Assembly: GCF_014195655.1 (NCBI RefSeq)
Contig: NZ_JACICD010000013.1
Span: 40,114-104,113, forward strand
DNA: 64,000 nt
DNA from: Ancylobacter tetraedralis
GTDB lineage: Bacteria; Pseudomonadota; Alphaproteobacteria; Rhizobiales; Xanthobacteraceae
Direction: 5' to 3'
Part shown: positions 18,501-27,418 of the stretch, in pieces
Position numbering within the stretch: the first letter of the stretch is position 1
Layout: the number at the start of each line of letters is the position of its first letter
Notes under the pieces: model-generated
What the model was told of the DNA's origin: nothing
The model's database searches: none
The model's input: only the letters and a program-made list of their open reading frames with translations
Program-made: the position numbers and the translations under genes

Positions 18501-21500
18501 AATGGCGCTGGCGGCGGGCCATGCGGCGTTCGGCCGTGCGTGGCTTCGGCTGGAGGATTTCGACATTCTCGCCGCACTCCGGCTCACCCCCGGCGAGAGC
18601 GTCGAGACGCGGGTGCGGCTGGAGAGCGAGGGCGGGGTGCTCATCCACGCCCGCCCCCGCGGCGCCCGGGAATGGGTGCTCCACGCCCGCGGCCGTGTGA
18701 TCGCCGAGCCGAACGCTCCCGCGCCACAGCCGGTGACGCAGCCCCCGCTCCGCGACGGCGATGAGAGGCCCGATGGCGGGCTCGACGCGGAAGCGCTCTA
18801 TGCCGCCGCGACGCGGCTCGGGCTGGACTACGGCCCGGCCTTCCGGCTGGTTCGCCGCGCGCGCCGCACCGGGGCGACGATCGAACTGGATCTTGCTCCC
18901 GCCACGGTGCCCAATCCTTCCTACATCCTTTCCCCCACCCTGGCGGACGCTGCCCTGCACGGCCTCGTTCTGGCGGCCGACGCCCTGCCCGCCGCGGGCG
19001 GAATGGCCTATCTGCCGGTGCGCTTCGCCGCGCTCACCACGCGGGGAACCGCGCCCCCCGCGCACGCCACGCTGACCGTGCTCCGCGCCAGCCCGCGCGC
19101 CCTCGCTCTCGACGTGGTGCTGCGGGATGGCGCGGGCGCCGAGGTCGCCCACATGGAAGGCGTCGAGCTGCGCGCCGTCGCTCTGGCGACCGAGGACGAA
19201 CTGGAGCACGATTTCCGCCAGAGCCTCGTGCGGCTGGGGCCGGCACGGAGCGAAGCCCATGGCCGGATCGACACGTTCCTCGCCAGCCGCGAGGAGGCCC
19301 CCACCGCCGACGACGCGCTGCTGCTCGACGCTCTCGCCTATTCCATCGCCCACCGCGCGGTGATCGGCATCGCGGGCAAGGAAGCGGTGGGCAAGGAATT
19401 GGCGGGCGCCGATCTGCCGCCCGACGGCTCGATCGACCCCGCGGCGCTCATCGCGCGCGGCCGCCTTTCCCCCGAGCGCCGCACGAGCCTGATTGCCCTG
19501 CTGACTCTGCTCGCCGAAGGTGGGCTCGCCCGCCGCACGGCGGAGGGGAACTGGCACGTGCTGGCGGACAGCGACCTGCCCCCGCCCGGGCCCCTGCTCA
19601 CCGAGATCGCCGCGCTGGCACCCGATCGTGCCGCCGAACTCGCCCTGGGCGCGCGTCTGGCGGAGGATCTGGCGGCGCACCTGCGCGGAGAACTCACCAT
19701 CGCGCATCCCGCCGGCCTGGCCGAGCACTGGGAAAGCGCTTCGCCCGCCGCCCGGCAGATTACCGCCGATGCGCGCGCGCTGACGGCCGCTTGCATCGGT
19801 TCCGACAAGGCCCCGCTCGCCGTCCTGCTGGTCGAACGGCACGGTACGGTGCTGGAGGCGCTGCGCGACCTCGTGGACGCCGGCGCCATCACGCTGCAGG
19901 TGCTGCCGGCGGACGAGGCGGCCCGGCTGCGCCTTACCGACCGCATCCGCCCGTCCAGCGGCATCACGCTATGCGAGGAGACGGCGCTGCCGGCGGCCGA
20001 CCTTATCCTTCACACCGACCCGCGCCAGACGCTCGATCCTGCCGGCGAGATGGCGAGGCGCCTCGCCACGGCCCTGCGGCCGGGGGGCGCGCTCATCGGC
20101 CTCACGGTGGCCGGGAGCGGCTTCGCCCGCCTGCTGGCAGCGGACGCACAAGCCGTCGGCGGGCGCCGGCTGCACGGCGCGCGGGCGGTGACGGAGATCA
20201 CGCTCCTCACCGCCGCACAGGACGCCACGACGCAGCGGCCCACGCTGGAACAGGGTCTCGCCGCGCTGCTGGATGCCGAGGCGCACGGGTGTCTCATAAG
20301 CGGCCACGGCTACCGGATCGATCCCGACCGCGCGGCGCTGGAAGGCGCGGGCTCCGCCGGCCTTCTCCTGCATCGCCTCACAGCCCGCGACAGCGCGGCC
20401 TCACTCGCCGCTGCCATGGACGACGCGCGCACGCTGCTGGAGATGCTGCGCGCGCTGGGTTCGGCGCCGGCGCTCCACCTGCTGCTCGACGGCACGCCGC
20501 TCGGCGGGGCGCCCGCCACCGCCGCGCTGTGGGCCTTCGGCCGCGCGGCGAGCAACGAATATCCCGATCTCGCCATCAAGCTGATCGGTCTCGCGTCCCC
20601 GGTGATGGACACCCGCGCGCTGGGGGACCTCGCCCGCGCGATCGCCGACCTGCCGCTGGAGCGCGAACTGGTGGTCGGTCCGGAGGGTCTCCACGCGGTG
20701 CGTCTCGCCCCGGCCGCGCCGGAACCGACCTCACGCGAGGAAGCGGCGATGCGGCTGGTGATGGAGCGGCCCGGCTCGCTCGACCGGCTGGCCTGGCGGC
20801 CGCAGGCCCGCCGCGCGCCCGGCGCCGGCGAGGTGGAGATCGCGATCGCGGCGGCGGCGCTCAATTTCCGTGACGTGATGTTCGCGCAGGGACTGATCGG
20901 CGACGACATGCTGGCGCAGGGTTTCGCCGGCGCGACGCTCGGCTTCGAGGGCGGCGGCACCGTCACCCGCATCGGCCCCGGCGTCACCGGGATCGCGGAG
21001 GGCGACGCCATCGTCGCCTTCGCGCCCGGCGCTTTTGCCACCCATGCCACCATCCCCGCCGCCGCCGTGCTGAACGTGCCGGCCGGCATGTCGATCGAGG
21101 CCGCCGCGACACTTCCCGTCGCCTTCCTCACCGCCTGGTACGGCCTTGTGGAATGCGCCCGGCTGGCGGCGGGGGAGAGCGTGCTGATCCATGGCGCCGC
21201 CGGCGGCGTCGGGCTGGCCGCGATGCAGATCGCCAAGGCACGCGGGGCGCGCATCATCGCCACGGCGGGTTCCCCGGAGAAGCGGGCGCTGGCGCGGCTG
21301 TTCGGCGCCGACATCGTGCATGATTCCCGCGACACCGCCTTCGCCACGCAGATCGCGGCGGAAGGCGGCTGCGACGTGGTGCTGAACTCGCTCGCCGGGC
21401 GCGGCATGGAGCTCTCGCTGCGCGCGCTGAAGCCGTTCGGCCGTTTCATCGAATTGGGCAAGCGCGATTTCGTCGCCAATACCAGCCTCGGGCTGCGCCC

Positions 21501-22986
21501 CTTCGCCCGCAACCTCACCTATTTCGGCGTCGACGCGGACCAGCTGATCGCCGGGCGGCCGGCGCTCATCCGTTCCATGCTGGCGGAACTTGCCGCGCTG
21601 TTCGCGGCCGGCACGCTGCGCCCCTTGCCCTATCGCCTGTTCGCCGCCGATGCGGTGCGCAGCGCCTTCCGGCTGATGCAGGGCTCCGGCCATGTCGGCA
21701 AGATCCTCATCCGCCCGCCGTCCGCCGTCGCCGCGGAGCCGAAGAAAGCCCGCTTCAACGCCGCGCCGGAGGGCGTGCATCTCGTCGTCGGCGGCACCGG
21801 GGGCTTCGGCCGAGAGACGGCGCGCTGGCTCGCCGCGCAGGGCGCGCGCCATGTCGTGGTCGCCTCCCGCCGCGGCGTGATCGAGCCGCCGCTACTGGTC
21901 GAGGGCGCCACCTTCGTCGCCGAGCCACTCGATGTGCGCGACACAGAGGCCTGCGCCGACCTCATCGCCCGGCTCCGTGCGCGCCACGGGCGCCTGGCCG
22001 GCATCGTGCACACCGCCATGGTGCTGGACGACGCGCTGATCCGCGATCTCGACCGGGATCGGATGGAGGCGGTGCTGGCGCCCAAGGTGGAGGGCGCGCG
22101 CAACCTCGACGCCGCCACCGCCGGGCTCGACCTCGACTATTTCGTGCTGTTCTCCTCGGCGACGACGCTGGTCGGCAATCCCGGCCAGTCGGCCTATGTC
22201 GCGGCGAATGCCTATCTCGAAGGCCTCGCCCGCCGCCGCCGCGCCGAGGGCCGGCCGGCGCTGGCCATGGCCTGGGGCGCGATTGCCGATGCCGGGGTGC
22301 TGGCGCGCGACGCCGCGACCTCGCAGAAGCTGAGCCGCCGGCTGGGGCTCGGCACGCTCACCGCCGCGGCCGCGCTCGACCATCTCGGCACCTGCCTCGC
22401 CGATCCGGCGACGCCGCCGGTGGTGGTGCATGCGCCGGTCGACTGGCGGGCGGCCCGCGAGCTGGCGGTGATGCGGGGAGCGACCTTCGCCGCGCTGCGC
22501 AGCCAGGGTGACGCGGCGAACGAGGACGCCAGCGATGACGGCATCGCCGCGCGGATCGAGGGCCAGAGCGACAGCGAGGCGCTGGCCAGCGTGCTGCGGC
22601 TGCTGACCCTGGAGGTCAGCCGCATCCTGCGCCTTCCCGCCGATTCCATCGATCCGGCCCGCCCGCTCGGCGATATCGGCATGGATTCGCTCATGGCGCT
22701 GGAACTCGACATGGAAATGCAGCGGCGCCACAAGGTCGCCCTGCCCGTGCTGGGCCTCGGCGCCGGGGCGACGCTGCAGGATGTCGCGGGCAAGCTGCTG
22801 CTCAAGCTGCGCCCCGACACGCGGGTGGAGAGCGAGGCGCCGCCCGCGCCGGGAATCCACCTGCCCCTCGACGAGACGGGGCTGATCGACCGGCACCTGC
22901 AGATGGCGCCCACCGCCCCGGCCGTCACGGCCCTGCGGGCGCGGATCGGTGCGGAAAGCCGGCATGACGGGAGTCTCCTGCGATGA
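15577..22986 (+). CDS. rkpA: Iterative type I polyketide/fatty-acid synthase, RkpA-like (KS-AT-DH-ER-KR-ACP)
   Basis: A 2469-residue multidomain synthase. KS: Cys208 in DTACSSSL, His343 in HGTGT, His381 in NIGH. AT: Ser649 in GHSVGE. DH: His960 in HKVGGHVVVP with Asp1124. A 500-residue middle segment resembles a methyltransferase/structural region without a clear SAM motif. ER: about 1738-2047 with HGAAGGVGLAAMQ. KR: GGTGGFG near 2070, Tyr2207 in QSAYVAANAY. ACP: Ser2371 in GMDSLMA. All reductive domains look intact, so the product should be a saturated chain, built iteratively because there is one module. No thioesterase is present. The following oxoamine synthase probably offloads the chain. 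RkpA of Sinorhizobium, needed for K-antigen lipid synthesis, has this architecture. Confidence 0.93.
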   Translation: MRCRLDSFVQGAGAVLPSASPQAPQDQAPHGAARTAGRLAAIVGCSCRLPGAPDEAAFWSLLARGECAVSAIPADRWAHERFLHPARGVAGRTYTFAAGALDDIYGFDPGAFGLSPREAEQIDPQQRLLLELVREAFEDANIPLSSVVNAPVGVFVGASSLDHSLHFVSDIAAADAHFVTGNALSIIANRISHVFSFTGPSLAIDTACSSSLVAFDRAVRAIETGEIDTAVVAGVNVLASPFNFVGFARAGMLSPTGLCRPFSGQADGYVRAEGGVVTILRRLDTPRAMGATPRAVVVATGTNSDGRTLGIAMPESRAQQRLLEELYAARDIDPDTLAFVEAHGTGTLVGDPAEARAVGAALGQRRRSPLPIGSVKSNIGHLEPASGLAGLLKALGALERGHLPASLHLDTLNPHIDFAALNLAPATEASALPVEARLAGISSFGFGGTNAHVVIRLPEAHELPAPGPAPAARVLMISAHSAPALSMLAERYAERLEGEVAPGRLAHAAAHGRARLDHRLAVSVNDPHAASKLRAIARNGGEGALLRGTMPGTGTGVAFVFTGNGGQYAGMGRAAWQASAAFRARVEEIDSRFEPLAGWSLAGAFQRPPDEATLAATEIAQPLIFALEIALARVLMEAGCRPAAVLGHSVGEIAAAHISGALTLADAVHLIHWRSRLQGRTRGTGLMAFLMASPTRAAELIGAARQPDVVIAAFNAPKGVTLSGPAAGIDAVLRLARRQGVVGKRLGIDYPFHSPGMSELYEPMIEVLAGLKPRAPVLPFISAVTGGPITDDSLDSGYWWDNIRHPVMFDAAIRTAAQDNGIGIFLEIGPKAVLTGFVREILADAGRPATVLASLQEKDGQETDKSGEDPIERTLLAALASGAAMDEEKLFGPAQAPGRFDLPKTPWQRQTIRPPRSAEAIDLTGAGVEDHPLLGIRLDGERREWRGLIDIESRPFLADHKVGGHVVVPATGLAEMALAAGHAAFGRAWLRLEDFDILAALRLTPGESVETRVRLESEGGVLIHARPRGAREWVLHARGRVIAEPNAPAPQPVTQPPLRDGDERPDGGLDAEALYAAATRLGLDYGPAFRLVRRARRTGATIELDLAPATVPNPSYILSPTLADAALHGLVLAADALPAAGGMAYLPVRFAALTTRGTAPPAHATLTVLRASPRALALDVVLRDGAGAEVAHMEGVELRAVALATEDELEHDFRQSLVRLGPARSEAHGRIDTFLASREEAPTADDALLLDALAYSIAHRAVIGIAGKEAVGKELAGADLPPDGSIDPAALIARGRLSPERRTSLIALLTLLAEGGLARRTAEGNWHVLADSDLPPPGPLLTEIAALAPDRAAELALGARLAEDLAAHLRGELTIAHPAGLAEHWESASPAARQITADARALTAACIGSDKAPLAVLLVERHGTVLEALRDLVDAGAITLQVLPADEAARLRLTDRIRPSSGITLCEETALPAADLILHTDPRQTLDPAGEMARRLATALRPGGALIGLTVAGSGFARLLAADAQAVGGRRLHGARAVTEITLLTAAQDATTQRPTLEQGLAALLDAEAHGCLISGHGYRIDPDRAALEGAGSAGLLLHRLTARDSAASLAAAMDDARTLLEMLRALGSAPALHLLLDGTPLGGAPATAALWAFGRAASNEYPDLAIKLIGLASPVMDTRALGDLARAIADLPLERELVVGPEGLHAVRLAPAAPEPTSREEAAMRLVMERPGSLDRLAWRPQARRAPGAGEVEIAIAAAALNFRDVMFAQGLIGDDMLAQGFAGATLGFEGGGTVTRIGPGVTGIAEGDAIVAFAPGAFATHATIPAAAVLNVPAGMSIEAAATLPVAFLTAWYGLVECARLAAGESVLIHGAAGGVGLAAMQIAKARGARIIATAGSPEKRALARLFGADIVHDSRDTAFATQIAAEGGCDVVLNSLAGRGMELSLRALKPFGRFIELGKRDFVANTSLGLRPFARNLTYFGVDADQLIAGRPALIRSMLAELAALFAAGTLRPLPYRLFAADAVRSAFRLMQGSGHVGKILIRPPSAVAAEPKKARFNAAPEGVHLVVGGTGGFGRETARWLAAQGARHVVVASRRGVIEPPLLVEGATFVAEPLDVRDTEACADLIARLRARHGRLAGIVHTAMVLDDALIRDLDRDRMEAVLAPKVEGARNLDAATAGLDLDYFVLFSSATTLVGNPGQSAYVAANAYLEGLARRRRAEGRPALAMAWGAIADAGVLARDAATSQKLSRRLGLGTLTAAAALDHLGTCLADPATPPVVVHAPVDWRAARELAVMRGATFAALRSQGDAANEDASDDGIAARIEGQSDSEALASVLRLLTLEVSRILRLPADSIDPARPLGDIGMDSLMALELDMEMQRRHKVALPVLGLGAGATLQDVAGKLLLKLRPDTRVESEAPPAPGIHLPLDETGLIDRHLQMAPTAPAVTALRARIGAESRHDGSLLR

Positions 22987-24398
22987 CGGTGCATGACGGC
23001 ATCCGCCTCGACGCCGCGGCCAAGGCCGCCCTGCTGGCGCGCATGCGCCAGCGCCCGGCGGACAACGCGGCACCGCAGGCCGAAGAGGGCCCGCTCTACG
23101 ACGCCTCCTTCGAGACGCTGCCCGGCTTCGAGGAGCTGCGCTTCATCCGCGCCACGGGCGAGGCGCTGGGCATCGCCAACCCGTTCTTCCGCCCGCATGA
23201 GGGCCGGGCCGGCGCGCTCAGCCGGATCGAGGGACGGGAGGTGATCAACTTCGCCTCCTATGACTATCTCGGGCTGAACGGCCACCCGCAGGTGAGCGGG
23301 GCCGCGCGGGAGGCGATGGAGCTGTACGGCACCAGCGTCTCGGCGAGCCGTGTGGTGGCCGGCGAACGGCCGATCCACCGCGCGCTGGAAGCCCGGCTCG
23401 CCGCGCTGCACGGGGCGGAGGACGCGGTCGTGTTCGTCTCCGGCCATGCCGCCAACGTCACCACCATTGGCAGCCTGCTCGGCCCGGACGACGTGGTGTT
23501 CCACGATGCGCTGATCCACAACAGCGTCATCGTCGGCGCCGAATTGGCCCGCGCCACGCGGCGCTCCTTCCCCCATAACGACTTCGCCGCGCTGGAGCGG
23601 ATGCTGGCGAGCGAACGAGCCTCCTCCCCCGCCTCCGCGCGGACGCGGCGGGCGCTCATCGTCGTCGAGGGTCTCTATTCGATGGATGGCGACACGCCGG
23701 ACCTCGCGCGGCTGGTGGCGCTGAAGCAGCGCTTCGGCGCCTGGCTCATGGTGGACGAGGCGCACAGCGTCGGCGTGCTGGGCGCGAAGGGGCGCGGCAT
23801 TGCCGAGCAGGCCGGCCTCGATCCCGCGCTGGTCGATATCTGGATGGGCACGCTGTCCAAGTCGCTCGCCTCCTGCGGCGGCTATATCGCCGGCCCGCAG
23901 GCGCTGATCGACGTGCTGAAGACCTCGGCACCGGGCTTCGTCTACAGCGTCGGCCTGCCGCCCGCCGCCGCCGGCGCGGCATTGGCCGCGCTGGATGTGC
24001 TGGAGCGCGAAGGCGAGCGGGTGGCGGCGCTGCGCGCCAATTCCCGCCATTTCCTTGATGCGGTGCAGGCCGCCGGCTTTGCCACCGGCACGGCGGAAGG
24101 ACACGCGATCATCCCCGTCATGGTCGGCGACTCGCTGAAAGCCGTTCTCCTGTCGGAACGGCTGCTGGCGCACGGCGTCAACGCGCTGCCGATCATCCAT
24201 CCCGCAGTGCCGCACCGCTCGTCGCGGCTGCGCTTTTTCATCACCGCCGCGCACCAGCGCGCCCAGCTCGACGAGACCGTGCGCCTCCTCACCGAGGCGT
24301 TCGACGAGAGTAGCCGCTTCCTCGCCGAGCTCGGGCTCGGCGGCGAGGTGGATGGCGAGGCGGCGCCGCGGGCGCTTCCGCCAGCGTGGGGAGAGTAG
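22983..24398 (+). CDS. rkpG: Alpha-oxoamine synthase family acyltransferase, RkpG-like
   Basis: A 471-residue PLP enzyme of the 8-amino-7-oxononanoate/serine palmitoyltransferase family. Landmarks are the fold-type I start NFASYDYLGLNGHP, SGHAANVTT, the DEAHS aspartate motif, and the Schiff-base Lys293 in GTLSKSLASCGGY. The family condenses an acyl thioester with an amino acid with loss of CO2. It overlaps the PKS/FAS stop by four bases (ATGA), which indicates tight coupling, and probably accepts the acyl chain directly from its ACP. It is longer than typical AONS because of an N-terminal extension of about 60 residues. RkpG in the rkp-1 region is the closest known equivalent. The amino-acid substrate is unknown. 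Confidence 0.9.
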   Translation: MTVHDGIRLDAAAKAALLARMRQRPADNAAPQAEEGPLYDASFETLPGFEELRFIRATGEALGIANPFFRPHEGRAGALSRIEGREVINFASYDYLGLNGHPQVSGAAREAMELYGTSVSASRVVAGERPIHRALEARLAALHGAEDAVVFVSGHAANVTTIGSLLGPDDVVFHDALIHNSVIVGAELARATRRSFPHNDFAALERMLASERASSPASARTRRALIVVEGLYSMDGDTPDLARLVALKQRFGAWLMVDEAHSVGVLGAKGRGIAEQAGLDPALVDIWMGTLSKSLASCGGYIAGPQALIDVLKTSAPGFVYSVGLPPAAAGAALAALDVLEREGERVAALRANSRHFLDAVQAAGFATGTAEGHAIIPVMVGDSLKAVLLSERLLAHGVNALPIIHPAVPHRSSRLRFFITAAHQRAQLDETVRLLTEAFDESSRFLAELGLGGEVDGEAAPRALPPAWGE

Positions 24399-24399
24399 A

Positions 24400-25842
24400 A
24401 TGAAGGTCGTGCTCGACATTACCCGGCTGCTGCGGCGCTCGTCGCAGTCGACCCCGACAGGCATCGACCGGGTCGAACTCGCCTATGCCCGTCATCTGCT
24501 CGGCAGTCGGCATTATCAGGACGACGCCGCCTTCGTCGCCCGCCTGCGCGCCTCGACCTGGTATCTCGACGCGGAGACGGTGGCCGGCTTCGTCGATGCG
24601 CTGGCCAGCCGCTGGAAGCAGTCGGAAGGCAAGATCACCCGGCGCGAGCTTGTCGCGGTGGAGAGCTTCCTCGACCTCACCCCCGGCGTGCTGACCACCC
24701 TCGACGCCGCCCCGGCGCGCTCCTCGCTGCCGGACATGATGCCCCCGCTCAAGCGGTTGCTGTCGCCGGTCAACCTGCTGCCGCGCCTGCTGCGGCGGCG
24801 CAGCTCCAAGGGCGCGGTCTATCTCAACGTCTCCCATGAGGGGCTGAACTCGATCAACGGCGTGCGCTCCATGGTGCGCGGCCACGGGCTCAAGCCGATC
24901 TATCTGGTGCACGACCTCATTCCGCTCACCCATCCCGAATATGTCCGGCCGGGGGACGCGGAGAAGCACGAGACGCGCATGCGCACCGTGCTCGGCTCGG
25001 CCGAGGCGATCATCGCCAATTCGCACCACACGCTGGACCAGCTGAAATCCTTCGCCGAACGCAACGACATGAGCGTGCCGGCGAGCATCGTCAGCCCGCT
25101 CGGCATCGAGGACGAATTCGGCATGGACGCGCCGGTGGAGGCGCCGGCCCACCCCTTCTTCCTCACGGTGGGCACGATCGAGCCGCGCAAGAACCACCTC
25201 GTGCTGCTGCACGCCTGGCGCGCGCTGGTGGAGAAGCTGGGACCCAAGGCGCCCAAGCTGATCATCGTCGGCCGACGCGGCTGGGAGAACGAGAACGTCA
25301 TCGACATCATCGAGCGGTGCGAGAAGCTCGGCAACCACGTGCTGGAGTGCAACCGGCTGCCGGACGTGCACCTGCGGCGGCTGATGAAGCAGTCGCAGGC
25401 CGTGCTGTTCCCCTCCTTCGCCGAGGGCTACGGCCTGCCGCTCTTCGAGGCCATGGCGCTGCGGGTGCCGGTGATCTGCTCCGATCTCCAGGCTTTCCGC
25501 GACATCGCGGGAACCGCGCCGCGCTATCTCGACCCGATCGACGGGCTCGGCTGGGCGCGGGCGATCGAGGAATACGCGCGGCCGGATTCCTCCTCGCGGG
25601 CAGAGCAGCTACAGGCGCTGCAACATATCCGCATGCCGCGCTGGTCGGATCATTTCTCGATCGTCGATCGCCTCATCGAGGCCGTCGCCGCGCCCGCGCC
25701 GGCGCCGCTGCCCGCGCCGTCCTGGCGCCCAGCCACCAGCGCGGAACGCACAAGGGCGTTGATTTCCGCCGGCGAACGCCTGGAGGGCGCCCGCCCCTCC
25801 TTCGGCTTCGCCGCCGCCCAACCGCATTCGAGCACGAGGTAG
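24400..25842 (+). CDS. Glycosyltransferase family 4
   Basis: A 480-residue GT-B enzyme. The N-terminus MKVVLDITRLLRRS with TGIDRVELAYARHLL is the acceptor-side domain. The C-terminal domain has VGTIEPRKNHLVLLHAWRAL and the E-x7-E donor motif in EGYGLPLFEAMALRVPVICS. Start ATG 24400 follows the rkpG stop by one base and has GGGGAGAG upstream. The last 64 codons overlap the end of the opposite-strand rkpI gene. The overlapped tail is Ala/Pro-rich (APAPAPLPAPSW), lies beyond the catalytic core, and may be dispensable. It resembles the transferase at 3633-5033, so the two are probably paralogues acting on the same capsule. Confidence 0.88.
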   Translation: MKVVLDITRLLRRSSQSTPTGIDRVELAYARHLLGSRHYQDDAAFVARLRASTWYLDAETVAGFVDALASRWKQSEGKITRRELVAVESFLDLTPGVLTTLDAAPARSSLPDMMPPLKRLLSPVNLLPRLLRRRSSKGAVYLNVSHEGLNSINGVRSMVRGHGLKPIYLVHDLIPLTHPEYVRPGDAEKHETRMRTVLGSAEAIIANSHHTLDQLKSFAERNDMSVPASIVSPLGIEDEFGMDAPVEAPAHPFFLTVGTIEPRKNHLVLLHAWRALVEKLGPKAPKLIIVGRRGWENENVIDIIERCEKLGNHVLECNRLPDVHLRRLMKQSQAVLFPSFAEGYGLPLFEAMALRVPVICSDLQAFRDIAGTAPRYLDPIDGLGWARAIEEYARPDSSSRAEQLQALQHIRMPRWSDHFSIVDRLIEAVAAPAPAPLPAPSWRPATSAERTRALISAGERLEGARPSFGFAAAQPHSSTR

Positions 25843-27230
25843 TCGGTGGCTCGGTCCTCAGCCAGCGCCGCGTGCCCGGGAAGGAGCGGGGCATGATCGC
25901 CATAGAACACCAGCAGCGCGCGGTCGGTCAGCGTGTCCAGCGCCGCCGTCACCAGCCCGAGCATGGCATCGGCGTTGGCGAGGTGGTGGGCATACTGGGC
26001 GACCGGCTCGTCGATGGCGGGCAGGCGGCCGGGCCCGTAAGGGTCATGCGCCTCCATCGAGATCGACATGAGGAACAGCGGCTCGCCGGCTTCCGCCGCG
26101 GCGGAAATCTCGCGGGCGATGTGCCGCCCGAGCGCCCGGTCGCCGACATAGGGACCATAGCGGTCGGCGGGCTGGAAGGCATCCTCGCCGATGAACCGCG
26201 CGAAGCCGAGACGCGGGATCGCCCGGTCGCGCCGGAAGAAGCGGGCATCGTGGGGATGGATGAAGGTCGTGCGCCATCCCGCCGTCGCGAGAAGCCCGGC
26301 CAGCGACGCGGAGGCGAGCCGCTCGGGCCGCAGATAGGGATCGAAACGGTCCATGCGCTGGCGCGCGAACGGCACGCCGGTAAGCATCTCCACCTCCGAG
26401 CGATGGGTATAGGCGCCATAGCACGACACATCGAGCCGGCCCTGCGCCAGCGCGCGGGGGCGCAGCCGTTCGAGATTGGGCAAGCTGAGCGGAACGCCAT
26501 AGCGGCGCAGATCGGCGAAGGATTCCATCTGCAGCATCACCACCGCCCGGTAGCGCCCGTTCACAGCGATGGGAGCGACCGGCAGATCCCCCCGCTCCAC
26601 CCGCCCATCCCGGCGCCACAGGGCGAAGCCGGCGACGAGCGAGGCGCTGAGGCCGAGCCTGGCGACGAATTGCTCGGGCGGGGTTTCCAGCAGCGACGGC
26701 GCAAGGCGGGCGAGCATCGGCGCGAGGCTGCCCGCCGCCGCCAGCAGCACGGCCGCGACCAGCAGGGCGAGGGCGAGCACGCCCATCTGCGCGAGCGCGC
26801 CGAACTGGCGCGGCTCGAACCACGTCCAGCCGGCGATCACGCCGATCAGCATGAGCGCCGCGAGGCCGATGCCGGCCGCGCTCCGGCGGTCGACATAGAA
26901 CAGGTCGGGATGGCGGATCAGCGTCATCAGGAAGCCGAGATCGCTGAACACCAGCGGCTCGCGCAGATAGGCGTATTTGACGCGCGAGATCGTCACGAAC
27001 ACACCGAGCGTGACCAGCGCCGCCACCGCCGCGAAGAGCGGGCGCGCCGACAGGCCCAGCCAGAGCAGCCAAAGCCACAGCACGACCGTCCCGCCGAGGC
27101 CCCACGCCGCCAGCGGGGCGCGGACGCCCACCCCCTGGCGCGGGGTCGCCAGCCGGTCCAACCCCGCGGCGGCGGCCAGCATCACCAGAGGGATGGATAT
27201 TGTCATGCCTGGAGTGATCAGATCGAACAT
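25650..27230 (-). CDS. rkpI: Membrane sulfatase-fold (LTA-synthase-like) transferase, RkpI-like
   Basis: A 526-residue protein with about four to five N-terminal membrane helices (residues 10-205) followed by an extracytoplasmic alkaline-phosphatase/sulfatase domain. Active-site elements seen are the metal glutamate in QMESFAD (near 237), the nucleophile threonine in CYGAYTHRSEVEML (near 276), SISMEAHDPY, and VFYGDHAPLLPG near the end. Relatives move phospho-alcohol head groups such as glycerol phosphate or phosphoethanolamine onto surface glycans or lipids. RkpI of rhizobial K-antigen loci is the probable counterpart. ATG 27230 is preferred over GTG 27233. Its last 193 bases lie antisense to the end of the preceding glycosyltransferase. 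Confidence 0.82.
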   Translation of the reverse strand: MFDLITPGMTISIPLVMLAAAAGLDRLATPRQGVGVRAPLAAWGLGGTVVLWLWLLWLGLSARPLFAAVAALVTLGVFVTISRVKYAYLREPLVFSDLGFLMTLIRHPDLFYVDRRSAAGIGLAALMLIGVIAGWTWFEPRQFGALAQMGVLALALLVAAVLLAAAGSLAPMLARLAPSLLETPPEQFVARLGLSASLVAGFALWRRDGRVERGDLPVAPIAVNGRYRAVVMLQMESFADLRRYGVPLSLPNLERLRPRALAQGRLDVSCYGAYTHRSEVEMLTGVPFARQRMDRFDPYLRPERLASASLAGLLATAGWRTTFIHPHDARFFRRDRAIPRLGFARFIGEDAFQPADRYGPYVGDRALGRHIAREISAAAEAGEPLFLMSISMEAHDPYGPGRLPAIDEPVAQYAHHLANADAMLGLVTAALDTLTDRALLVFYGDHAPLLPGHAALAEDRATDYLVLECGWAAAKPKEGRAPSRRSPAEINALVRSALVAGRQDGAGSGAGAGAATASMRRSTIEK

Positions 27231-27418
27231 CACGCTTCATGTATTCATGTGAAAGACGCAGCGAGACTAGACAATCAATCTGATCATATCTACGATAAAA
27301 ATACTGTCTCGATCGAACGTATAATATCGATATACGAATCAAATATATCCAATATTTGAAATATACTCGAAATTCATGCATGGCTGGGTCCGTGGCGCTT
27401 ACGGTGGAGGTTGCATAG
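27231..27418. promoter_or_regulatory. AT-rich divergent promoter region of rkpI and kpsE
   Basis: The 190 bases between divergent rkpI and kpsE are AT-rich. They contain the palindrome TATCGATA at 27325-27332. The word TGAAATATA at 27357-27365 is the exact reverse complement of TATATTTCA, a half-site I recall from the Agrobacterium Ros box. A good ribosome site, GGTGGAGG at 27403-27410, precedes kpsE. Repressor binding here is inference. Confidence 0.5.

Noticed and set aside
14929..19842. A 1637-codon open frame on the minus strand opposite the 844-residue glycosyltransferase and rkpA
   Set aside because: It is antisense to well-supported domains, has no recognisable motif, and is rich in Arg/Gly/Ala as expected for the complementary frame of GC-rich coding DNA.
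25317..27359. A 680-codon plus-strand open frame opposite rkpI
   Set aside because: It has shadow-frame composition (Arg/Gln/Gly) without domains. The minus-strand sulfatase-fold protein with intact active-site motifs explains the region.
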